This document shows, piece by piece, positions 6,845 to 13,319 of a stretch of 14,989 nt of DNA; positions within the stretch are counted from its first letter, which is position 1; each line of letters starts with the position of its first letter. The notes below the pieces were generated by a model. It was not told the DNA's origin. It ran no database searches and saw nothing but the letters and a program-made list of their open reading frames with translations. This DNA is from UBA11164 sp002420085 (lineage in GTDB: Bacteria; Pseudomonadota; Gammaproteobacteria; Xanthomonadales; Xanthomonadaceae), in NCBI GenBank assembly GCA_031976395.1, contig DALYLJ010000076.1:1-14989 (forward strand), in the 5' to 3' direction. A program made the translations under genes and the position numbers.

Positions 6845-8401
6845 ATGAATGCGAAAAATGCCCCGACCGCCCGTGGCGGCATCGTCCGTGTACTCGATCT
6901 GATCGAACGGGTCGGCAACCGACTGCCGGACCCGGCGGTGTTGTTCCTGGTCTTTCTCGGCCTGGTGTGGCTGGCGTCCTGGGCGCTGTCCGACATCGGC
7001 TTCAGCGAGATCGACCCACGCACCGGCGAGGCGATCCGGATCCACAACCTGCTCGATGGCGCCGCCCTGACTGGCTTCATGGCGCGCATGGTGCAGACCT
7101 TCGTCGGCTTTCACCCGCTCGGCGTGGTGCTGGTCGCCATGCTCGGCCTCGGCGTCGCCGAGCACACCGGCTTCATCAAGGCCGGGCTGCGGGCGATGCT
7201 TGGCGCCACTCCGCGTGCGTTCCTGACCCCGATGGTGATCCTGGTCGGGATCGTCTCGCATACCGCCGTCGATGCCGGCTACGTGCTGGTGATCCCGCTC
7301 GGTGCGGTGATCTTCCATGCCGCCGGACGGCATCCGCTGGCAGGCATCGCGGCGGCCTTCGCCGGGGTTTCCGGGGGCTTTTCGGCCAATTTCGTGCCGT
7401 CCAGTCTCGATCCGATGCTGGCCGGCATCACCCAGGTCGCCGCCGGGGTGATCGATCCGGGCGTGGTGATCAATCCGCTCAACAACTACTTCTTCACGAC
7501 CGCCTCGTCCTTGCTGATCATCGCGCTCGGCTGGCTGCTGACCGACCGGGTGATCGAACCCCGCCTGGCCTCGACACCGGTCGATGGCGACACCGCTGCC
7601 GATGGCGCACCGGGCATGGAGGCACTCACCCGACACGAGCGGCGCGGTCTATGGCTGGCCCTGGCCGCCATGCTGGTCGCCGCTCTGATGCTGGTGCTCA
7701 GTGCCTGGCCGGCACAGTCGCCCTGGCGTGCGGCCAGCGGTGAACTGGCATTGGCAAGCGCACCGCTGATGCAGTCGATCGTGTCGTTGATCTTCGTGTT
7801 CTTCCTCATTCCTGGGATCGTCTACGGCTATGTCGCCGGCACCGTGGCCAGTCATCGCGACATCGTCGCCGGCATGAGCAAGGCGATGAGTGGCATGGGC
7901 TATTACATCGTCATGGCGTTCTTCGCCGCCCAGTTCATTGCCGCGTTCGGCGAGTCCAACCTCGGTGCCTTGATCGCAGTCAAGGGTGCCAACTGGCTCC
8001 AGGCGATGGCCTTCCCGATGGGACCGACGCTGATCGGCATCATCCTGCTGACCGGCTTCATCAACCTGCTGGTCGGATCGGCCAGTGCCAAGTGGGCACT
8101 GATCGGACCGATCCTGGTGCCGATGCTGATGCAACTCGGGCTGTCGCCGGACCTGACCCAGGCCGCCTATCGAGTCGGTGACTCCACCACCAACATCATC
8201 ACCCCGCTGATGCCGTACTTCCCGCTGATCGTGGTGTTCTGTCAGCGTTATGTGAAATCGAGCGGGATCGGCACCCTGGTGGCGATGATGCTGCCATACA
8301 GTCTGACGTTCCTGATCGCCTGGACCCTGTTCCTGCTGGGGTTCTGGGCACTCGGCCTGCCGCTCGGACTGGGTGCTTCCTATCACTACCCGGCCGGTTG
8401 A
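6845..8401 (+). CDS. AbgT-family membrane transporter
   Basis: The product is a 518-residue inner-membrane protein of the AbgT family. E. coli AbgT imports p-aminobenzoyl-glutamate; the homologues MtrF and YdaH have been described as exporters of antimetabolites such as sulfonamides. Hydrophobic segments run throughout (about 31-47, 91-105, 127-160, 165-185, 218-232, 268-288, 308-330, 350-370, 388-410, 417-430, 455-468, 475-508). Family motifs are present: GGFSANFVPSSLDPMLAG with Asp189, then SASAKWALIGP (Ser414, Trp417), Pro435, and AYRVGDSTTNIITPLMPY with Arg443, Asp446 and Pro454, matching the functionally important positions of MtrF with an offset of about three. I chose ATG 6845; a TTG at 6803 in the same frame adds 14 non-family residues. 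No clear Shine-Dalgarno precedes either. A -10-like TATCAT (6808-6813) lies in the gap after kynA but lacks a -35, so co-transcription with kynA is the simpler reading. Substrate is unknown. Confidence 0.93.
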   Translation: MNAKNAPTARGGIVRVLDLIERVGNRLPDPAVLFLVFLGLVWLASWALSDIGFSEIDPRTGEAIRIHNLLDGAALTGFMARMVQTFVGFHPLGVVLVAMLGLGVAEHTGFIKAGLRAMLGATPRAFLTPMVILVGIVSHTAVDAGYVLVIPLGAVIFHAAGRHPLAGIAAAFAGVSGGFSANFVPSSLDPMLAGITQVAAGVIDPGVVINPLNNYFFTTASSLLIIALGWLLTDRVIEPRLASTPVDGDTAADGAPGMEALTRHERRGLWLALAAMLVAALMLVLSAWPAQSPWRAASGELALASAPLMQSIVSLIFVFFLIPGIVYGYVAGTVASHRDIVAGMSKAMSGMGYYIVMAFFAAQFIAAFGESNLGALIAVKGANWLQAMAFPMGPTLIGIILLTGFINLLVGSASAKWALIGPILVPMLMQLGLSPDLTQAAYRVGDSTTNIITPLMPYFPLIVVFCQRYVKSSGIGTLVAMMLPYSLTFLIAWTLFLLGFWALGLPLGLGASYHYPAG

Positions 8402-8436
8402 GTGCGACGCGCAGCCGGCAAACGTGCAGAAAATCG

Positions 8437-8465
8437 TTGACGACGTGCAGGCTGGGGGGTAAAGC
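8437..8465 (+). promoter_or_regulatory. Predicted sigma-70 promoter for the peptide transporter
   Basis: TTGACG (8437-8442) lies 17 bp before TAAAGC (8460-8465). The -35 matches the sigma-70 consensus at 5 of 6 positions and the -10 at 3 of 6, with optimal spacing. It sits in the 159-bp gap after the AbgT gene and would give a leader of roughly 90 nt. This suggests that the peptide transporter is transcribed independently. Confidence 0.45.
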
Positions 8466-8500
8466 TTCCGGCGGCGCCGGTGCTTCGGCGGCCGATCGAA

Positions 8501-8521
8501 ACACCATAACGACACCATAAC
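8501..8521 (+). repeat. Two 10-nt direct repeats one helical turn apart
   Basis: ACACCATAAC occurs at 8501-8510 and again at 8512-8521, an 11-bp period. The repeats are AT-richer than their surroundings and lie 40-60 bp before the peptide transporter start codon, downstream of the predicted promoter. Same-face spacing fits an operator for a protein binding side by side, or a leader RNA element. No known regulator motif is recognised. Confidence 0.5.
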
Positions 8522-8560
8522 CGGCCCGATCCGCGATCCGGCCAGCACAGGGAGCCCACC

Positions 8561-10096
8561 ATGAAGCCAACGCCAGCGCCTGCCGGGTCCACGCCCGGAT
8601 CGCAGGATGCCTCGAACGCCGATCACGACGGATTCCGACCACCACCGTCGGGCGAATTCCTCGGCCATCCGCGCGGACTGTGGATGCTGTTCGGGTCGGA
8701 GTTCTGGGAACGATTCATGTACTACGGCATGCGCGCCATCCTCGCGCCGTATGTCGCCGCCGCCTTCTTCGCCCACCTTGGCGAGGGCGCCGAGGAACAG
8801 GCCAGCCTGACCTATGGCGGCTACACCGCCATGGTCTACATGACCGGCATCGCCGGTGGCTATGTCGCCGATCGGGTGCTTGGCTACCAGCGTTCGATCA
8901 TGCTCGGTGGTGCCCTGATGTCGGTCGGCATGGTCATGCTGCTGGCGCCCGACCTGACCACCTTCCTGCTCGGGCTTGGTCTGGTAGTGGTCGGCAACGG
9001 CCTGTTCAAACCGAACATCTCGGCGATGGTCGGCAAGCTGTACGCTCCGGGCGATGTCCGGCGTGATTCCGGCTTCACGATCTTCTACATGGGCATCAAT
9101 GCCGGTGCCTTCCTGGCGCCGATCATCTGCGGCACGATCATCGGCGCGTTGTATGGATTCAAATGGGGCTTTCTCGCCGCCGCCATCGGCATGGTGCTCG
9201 GCCTGATCGTGTTCCAGGCGTTGAAGGGCTGGATCGGTCATGTCGGGGCCGCGCCGGAGGGCAAGACCGGCTACGGACCGCTGGCCCAGGTGCTGGTCGG
9301 TGCCGGCATCCTGCTGATCCCGATCTATTTCCTGCTCAGCCGCAGCGACATCCTCGGCATCCTGCTGCTGGTGCTGATGGCCGGCCTGGCGATCTATTTC
9401 GTCTACAGCGGTTTCGCCAGCAAGGACAAAGTGCAACTGCATCGCTACATCGCGATGCTGATTCTGTTTGCCGCCAACGCCCTGTTCTGGTCGTTGTTCG
9501 AGCAGGCCGGCTCGTCGCTGAACTTCTTCGCCCGCGACTATGTGGACATGCCGTTCGGCCTGAACTTCACCATCTTCCAGTCGGCCAATCCGATCTTCAT
9601 CATCCTGCTGGCCCCGGTGTTCGCCTGGATGTGGCCACGGCTGGACCAGCGCGGCATCAATCCGTCGATCCCGCGCAAGTTCTCGCTCGGCCTGATCGGC
9701 GTGGCGCTCGGTTTTTACGCACTGGTGTTCTCCATCCAGTTCATGCAGGGCGCTGATGGCCGTGTGCCGGCGCTGATGCTGACCCTGTGCTATCTGCTGC
9801 ACACCATGGGCGAACTGTGCCTGAGTCCGATCGGACTGTCGATGGTGACCAAGCTGGCCCGCCCGAAGGAAGTGGGCCTGGCAATGGGTGGCTGGTTCCT
9901 GTCGGTGGCGATGGGCAACTACGTCGCCGGCCTGTTCGCGGCGATCGCGGCCAGTGGCGGTCACGGTGCCAGTGCCGGCTCGATCGAGGGCTATGCCAGC
10001 GTGTTCGGCCAGTTGTTCTGGCTGGGCCTGGGCGTGGGTGCCTTCTTCCTGCTGGTGGCGCCGCTGATCAATCGCCTGATGCATGGCGTCAAGTGA
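8561..10096 (+). CDS. POT/PTR-family proton-coupled oligopeptide transporter
   Basis: This 511-residue inner-membrane MFS protein of the POT (PTR2) family takes up di- and tripeptides driven by protons. After a Pro/Ser/Asp-rich cytoplasmic N-terminus (about 1-35) the first helix carries the family signature ExxER as EFWER (Glu47, Glu50, Arg51) followed by FMYYGMRAIL, the motif involved in proton coupling. Further family features are GGYVADRVLGYQRSI, GNGLFKPNISAMVG, FTIFYMGINAGAF and, in the C-terminal half, LFWSLFEQAGSSLNFF. Around 12-14 membrane helices are visible. The start is supported by GGGAG six bases upstream. It has its own likely promoter and a strong hairpin after the stop, so it looks monocistronic. 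It could feed peptide-derived amino acids to the tryptophan and tyrosine breakdown enzymes encoded nearby (inference). Confidence 0.96.
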   Translation: MKPTPAPAGSTPGSQDASNADHDGFRPPPSGEFLGHPRGLWMLFGSEFWERFMYYGMRAILAPYVAAAFFAHLGEGAEEQASLTYGGYTAMVYMTGIAGGYVADRVLGYQRSIMLGGALMSVGMVMLLAPDLTTFLLGLGLVVVGNGLFKPNISAMVGKLYAPGDVRRDSGFTIFYMGINAGAFLAPIICGTIIGALYGFKWGFLAAAIGMVLGLIVFQALKGWIGHVGAAPEGKTGYGPLAQVLVGAGILLIPIYFLLSRSDILGILLLVLMAGLAIYFVYSGFASKDKVQLHRYIAMLILFAANALFWSLFEQAGSSLNFFARDYVDMPFGLNFTIFQSANPIFIILLAPVFAWMWPRLDQRGINPSIPRKFSLGLIGVALGFYALVFSIQFMQGADGRVPALMLTLCYLLHTMGELCLSPIGLSMVTKLARPKEVGLAMGGWFLSVAMGNYVAGLFAAIAASGGHGASAGSIEGYASVFGQLFWLGLGVGAFFLLVAPLINRLMHGVK

Positions 10097-10104
10097 TGCC
10101 GATG

Positions 10105-10134
10105 GGATGGATCGGGTTTCGGCCCGATCCATCC
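10105..10134. terminator. Bidirectional hairpin between convergent genes
   Basis: GGATGGATCGGG (10105-10116) and CCCGATCCATCC (10123-10134) form a perfect 12-bp stem with a 6-nt loop, TTTCGG. It starts eight bases after the peptide transporter stop and ends 18 bases before the stop of the opposing PLP enzyme gene. There is no U-tract on either strand, so it may act in both directions as a stem-only terminator or as a 3'-end stabiliser. Confidence 0.75.
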
Positions 10135-10152
10135 TCATCGCCGGACCCGGCG

Positions 10153-11406
10153 CTACAGCAGGTGGCGCAGGTTCGGCAGGTATTTTTCCAGCGAGCCGGT
10201 ATTGACCACGACCACGCGCTCGCCTGGCCGCAGCAGGCGGCGATCCAGCAATTGTGGCAGCGCTGCCAGACAGGCTGCGCCTTCCGGGCTGATCCACCAG
10301 CGCTTCTCACGCCAGACCCGCGCCAATTCCGTGGCGATTTCGGCTTCGGTCACCGCCAGTGCCGCGCCGCCGCTGGCGCGCAGGATTTCCAGCACCCGGA
10401 AATGACCGACCCCGCCAGGGACGTTCAGACCGGTCGCCAGGGTTGGCCCGAGTGGCTCGGTCAGTTCAGTATCGAGCGCCGCGCAGGCGTAGGCATGAAC
10501 CAGGGGCGCCGTGGTCTCGCTCTGCACGCAGTACAGGCGGGGTCGGCGGCCGTCGATCAGACCGAGCCGCTCCAACTCGGCCCAGGCTTTCCACATGCCC
10601 AGCACCCCGGTGCCGCCACCGGTCGGGTAGATCACCGCATCCGGCAGTGACCAGCGGGTCTGGCCGGGTGCCGGCTCGGCGATTTCCAGGCCCAGGGTCT
10701 TCTTGCCCTCGATCCGCCAGCCGGGTTCCTGGAATGTCGCCACCGTGAACCAGCCGTGCGGGAGGTATTTTTCCCGCAGCAGCGCACCGGCCTCGCGGAT
10801 GGTCGGTCCCCGCAGTTCCAGCTTCACCCGGTCCGGGTGCCGGTGGGCCGCCGCAGCAACACTGCCCAGGATCGGTAGCGGGGTGTCGTCCGGCATCGCG
10901 ACCACGACCTCCAGGCCGCCAGCCAGGGCATAGCGGGTCAACGAATCCCCGGCATTGCCCTGGGTCGGCACCGCCAGACGGGTCAGCCCCAGCCGACGCG
11001 CCTGGGCCACCACCATCGCCATGCCGCGATCCTTGAAGCTCTGGGTCGGATTGGCACCGAAGCCCGGATATGCCTTGCCCTCCTCCTTGACCAGGAGTTC
11101 CAGTCCGGCCCTGGCCGCCAGCGGATGGTCAGAGTAGGGCAGCAGTGGGGTGTGGCCCTCGCCGAGGGCAACGATGTGGCGGGCATCGTCCGGGTTGTCG
11201 ATGTCCAGGGCCAGCAGCGCACCGAACCGCCACATGTCCTTGCGCGCCGGTCGATACCAGCCGGCATCGGGATGATCGAACCGCAGTCGGTCGAGGTCGA
11301 GGACCATTTCGACCGGACGACCATCGATCGGATCGAGGTTCATGGCGACATCGGCCGGGTATTCGCGACCGGAAGCAATACCGCGCAGGCAGTACACGTA
11401 GGACAT
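10153..11406 (-). CDS. Threonine-synthase-like PLP-dependent enzyme
   Basis: This is a 417-residue fold-type II PLP enzyme. GEGHTPLLP (82-90), NPTQSFKDRGM (119-129) with the PLP lysine Lys125, PTQGNAGDS (147-155) and the phosphate-binding PTGGGTGVLG (261-270) give the threonine synthase / threonine dehydratase pattern, closest to archaeal/plant-type threonine synthase (O-phosphohomoserine to threonine plus phosphate). The N-terminus, YVYCLRGIASGREYP, resembles the short zinc-ribbon head of that family but keeps only one Cys (Cys6), so metal binding is lost. The usual NPTGSFKDR reads NPTQSFKDR, and TQGNAGDS replaces the more usual STGN-type loop. Start ATG 11406 has GGAGT eight bases upstream; a longer frame to 11469 would run into the marR stop. 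It lies 59 bp behind the marR gene on the same strand, probably one operon. Exact reaction uncertain; lyase activity on another hydroxy- or amino-acid is possible. Confidence 0.8.
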   Translation of the reverse strand: MSYVYCLRGIASGREYPADVAMNLDPIDGRPVEMVLDLDRLRFDHPDAGWYRPARKDMWRFGALLALDIDNPDDARHIVALGEGHTPLLPYSDHPLAARAGLELLVKEEGKAYPGFGANPTQSFKDRGMAMVVAQARRLGLTRLAVPTQGNAGDSLTRYALAGGLEVVVAMPDDTPLPILGSVAAAAHRHPDRVKLELRGPTIREAGALLREKYLPHGWFTVATFQEPGWRIEGKKTLGLEIAEPAPGQTRWSLPDAVIYPTGGGTGVLGMWKAWAELERLGLIDGRRPRLYCVQSETTAPLVHAYACAALDTELTEPLGPTLATGLNVPGGVGHFRVLEILRASGGAALAVTEAEIATELARVWREKRWWISPEGAACLAALPQLLDRRLLRPGERVVVVNTGSLEKYLPNLRHLL

Positions 11407-11465
11407 GGCAGACTCCGAAGCAGGGGGAATGGGGTGGCGGTCCGGTCGAGCCGGCCCGGATGTGC

Positions 11466-11924
11466 TCACAACACGTCGGCGGCCATCGACTGACTGTCGC
11501 TCAGCAGGTCGAGCAGGTCGGACAGCACCTGCCGTTGTTCGGGATCGAGTCGGCTCAGCAGCGCCCGTTCGTAGCTCAGGGCCAACGGGGCCACCTCATC
11601 GTAGATGGCGTAGCCGGCCTCGGACAGGCGCAGCACCGAGCGACGGCGGTCTTCACCGTGGGTGTCGCGTTCCAGCCGGCCCTCGGCCAGCAGGGCATTC
11701 ACCGCCCGGCTGACCGCGACCTTGTCCATCGCGGTGCGCTCGGCGACCGCGTTTGCCGACAGATCGGGATAACGGCCCAGCACCGCCATCACCCGCCATT
11801 GCGTGATGCTCAGTCCGAACCGCTCGCCATAGGCTTTGGCGATGGTCTGGCTGATCCGGTTCGACAGCACGCTCAGCCGGTAAGGCAGGAAACTGTCCAG
11901 GTCCAGCAGGGTGTGGTTGGCCAT
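11466..11924 (-). CDS. MarR-family transcriptional regulator, likely controls hpd-hmgA
   Basis: The 152-residue dimeric winged-helix regulator has helical ends (LPYRLSVLSNRISQTIAKAYGERFGLSITQWRV, split here only for description as residues 13-45), a recognition-helix region AMDKVAVSRAVNALL (65-79), and the MarR wing EDRRRSVLRLSEAG (91-104) with the conserved Asp-Arg. A C-terminal helix pair closes the dimer domain. ATG 11924 is chosen because the family N-terminus starts there; an AAGG about 12 bases upstream is a poor Shine-Dalgarno. The gene is divergent from hpd, 90 bp apart, and the gap holds a MarR-sized near-palindrome within the hpd promoter. MarR proteins typically bind such sites and let go on binding an aromatic ligand, so tyrosine-catabolic intermediates (4-hydroxyphenylpyruvate, homogentisate) are natural ligand candidates (inference). 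The PLP enzyme follows downstream on the same strand. Confidence 0.9.
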   Translation of the reverse strand: MANHTLLDLDSFLPYRLSVLSNRISQTIAKAYGERFGLSITQWRVMAVLGRYPDLSANAVAERTAMDKVAVSRAVNALLAEGRLERDTHGEDRRRSVLRLSEAGYAIYDEVAPLALSYERALLSRLDPEQRQVLSDLLDLLSDSQSMAADVL

Positions 11925-11937
11925 GCTGCGCTGCGCC

Positions 11938-11967
11938 TTGATAGTAGTTACAATTGAAACCAATACT
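11938..11967 (+). promoter_or_regulatory. Predicted hpd promoter
   Basis: TTGATA (11938-11943) matches the sigma-70 -35 at 5 of 6 positions, and AATACT (11962-11967) matches the -10 at 4 of 6, with an 18-bp spacer. This gives a leader of about 40 nt to the hpd ATG at 12015, which has a full AGGAGG (12003-12008) six bases upstream. The CAATTG-centred operator lies wholly within the spacer. Confidence 0.55.
11942..11965. promoter_or_regulatory. MarR-type operator palindrome
   Basis: The core GTTACAATTGAAAC (11947-11960) is an inverted repeat with a single mismatched pair (A against A), centred on CAATTG. Symmetry extends with some mismatches to TA...TA ends, about 24 bp in all. Size, AT-rich centre and position between divergent marR and hpd genes fit a MarR dimer site. 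It lies between the -35 and -10 of the predicted hpd promoter and close to the marR start, so one site could repress both directions. Confidence 0.72.
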
Positions 11968-12014
11968 GTCCGGCCGCCGTATCGCGCCGAATCCCGCATT
12001 CTAGGAGGTCTGCC

Positions 12015-13130
12015 ATGAGCGCCCAACCCAGCATCGTCCATGCCCCGAATCCCGGCACCCCGAATCCCGGAATGGAGCCGGTCCGGTTCGAGAACCCGAT
12101 GGCGATCGACGGTTTCGAGTTCGTCGAGTTCACCGCGCCCGATCCGTCGATCCTGCATGACCTGTTTCGCCGGATGGGCTTCACCGCCGTGCTGCGCCAT
12201 CGCCAGCGGCCGATCACCGTCTACCGACAGGGGGGCGTGAATTTCCTGGTCAATGAAGACCCGGACAGCTTCGCGGCCGATTTCGCCAGCCTCCACGGAC
12301 CGAGCGCCTGCGGCTTCGCGGTCCGGTTCGGCAAGCCGGCCGAGTGGGTTCAGCAGCAGGTGCTGGCACGCGGCGGCGAGCGGATCGCCCGCGAGGCCAC
12401 CCGCGCCGTGCAGCGCCCGGTGGTGGCCGGCATCGGCGGCGCCATGCTGTATCTGGTCGATCGCTATGGCGAGTCCGGCGACGTCTATGCCGACTTCGAG
12501 CCGATCCCAGGTGCCGACTTGAACCCGATCGGTTTCGGTCTGACCTTCATCGACCACCTCACCCACAACCTCTACTTCGGCAACATGGAGACGTGGGCCG
12601 GCTACTACGAGCGCCTGTTCAATTTCCGCGAGATTCGCTACTTCGACATCAAGGGTGCCAAGACCGGCCTGATTTCCAAGGCGATGACCGCCCCGGATGG
12701 CATCGTCCGCATCCCGCTCAACGAATCGAGCGACCCGAAGTCGCAGATCAACGAATACCTCGACGAGTACAAGGGCGAGGGCATCCAGCACATCGCCTGC
12801 TTCACCGACGACATCTACGCCACCGTCGAAGCCATGCGCAGCCAGGGCATCGCCTTCCTCGACACCCCCGACACCTACTACGAAGTGATCGACCAGCGCA
12901 TTCCTGGGCACGGTGAGGATGTGCCGCGTCTGCGTGGCAACCGCATCCTGATCGATGCCGACCCCGACACCGGCAAGAAGCTGCTGTTGCAGATATTCAC
13001 CCAGAACTGCATCGGCCCGATCTTCTTCGAGATCATCCAGCGCAAAGGCAACGAAGGGTTCGGTGAAGGCAACTTCCAGGCCCTGTTCGAGTCGATCGAG
13101 CGCGACCAGATGCGGCGCGGCGTGCTGTGA
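12015..13130 (+). CDS. hpd: 4-hydroxyphenylpyruvate dioxygenase
   Basis: This Fe(II) enzyme converts 4-hydroxyphenylpyruvate plus O2 to homogentisate and CO2, the second step of tyrosine breakdown after transamination. The 371-residue protein has the two-module vicinal-oxygen-chelate fold. Iron ligands are His181 (FIDHLTHN), His259 (GIQHIACFTDDI) and Glu339 (FFEIIQRKG). Other family stretches are ISKAMTAPDGIVRIPLNE, LQIFTQNCIGP and a C-terminal GNFQALFESIE. The start is firm: AGGAGG lies six bases before ATG. The N-terminus holds a short repeat, PNPGTPNPG, encoded by two copies of CCCCGAATCCCGG. Divergent marR and an operator in the promoter suggest induction by an aromatic intermediate. hmgA, the next pathway step, follows after 189 bp. 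Confidence 0.98.
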   Translation: MSAQPSIVHAPNPGTPNPGMEPVRFENPMAIDGFEFVEFTAPDPSILHDLFRRMGFTAVLRHRQRPITVYRQGGVNFLVNEDPDSFAADFASLHGPSACGFAVRFGKPAEWVQQQVLARGGERIAREATRAVQRPVVAGIGGAMLYLVDRYGESGDVYADFEPIPGADLNPIGFGLTFIDHLTHNLYFGNMETWAGYYERLFNFREIRYFDIKGAKTGLISKAMTAPDGIVRIPLNESSDPKSQINEYLDEYKGEGIQHIACFTDDIYATVEAMRSQGIAFLDTPDTYYEVIDQRIPGHGEDVPRLRGNRILIDADPDTGKKLLLQIFTQNCIGPIFFEIIQRKGNEGFGEGNFQALFESIERDQMRRGVL

Positions 13131-13153
13131 TGCCGATCGGTGCCGGTGCCGGA

Positions 13154-13187
13154 GTCGGTGCCGGCATCGGAGACCACCGGCACCGAC
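13154..13187 (+). terminator. Hairpin in the hpd-hmgA gap
   Basis: GTCGGTGCCGG (13154-13164) and CCGGCACCGAC (13177-13187) form a perfect 11-bp stem around a 12-nt loop, 24 bases after the hpd stop. A nearby GGTGCCGGTGCCGG (13139-13152) could pair with the same 3' arm in another register. No T-tract follows. It may be a partial terminator or an mRNA-stability element within the hpd-hmgA transcript, rather than a full stop. Confidence 0.45.
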
Positions 13188-13319
13188 CATTCCGGCCATG
13201 ACTGCACCGTCCGACCGCCCCGTGATGGCCTGTTCGCCCGCCCGCCAGGGCGGAGCGCCCGACCGCGCCGCGCGTCGCCACACCCTCGATCCGCTTCCGA
13301 CCTGACCGGGATTCAGGAC

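Noticed and set aside
7649..10297. Long minus-strand open frame opposite the AbgT and POT transporter genes
   Set aside because: It is antisense to two clearly recognised membrane proteins; composition is Gln/His/Arg/Asp-rich with no domain, typical of an antisense shadow.
12043..12073. Duplicated CCCCGAATCCCGG at the hpd 5' end as a possible regulatory repeat
   Set aside because: It is inside the coding sequence and simply encodes a PNPGTPNPG stretch in a variable N-terminal tail.
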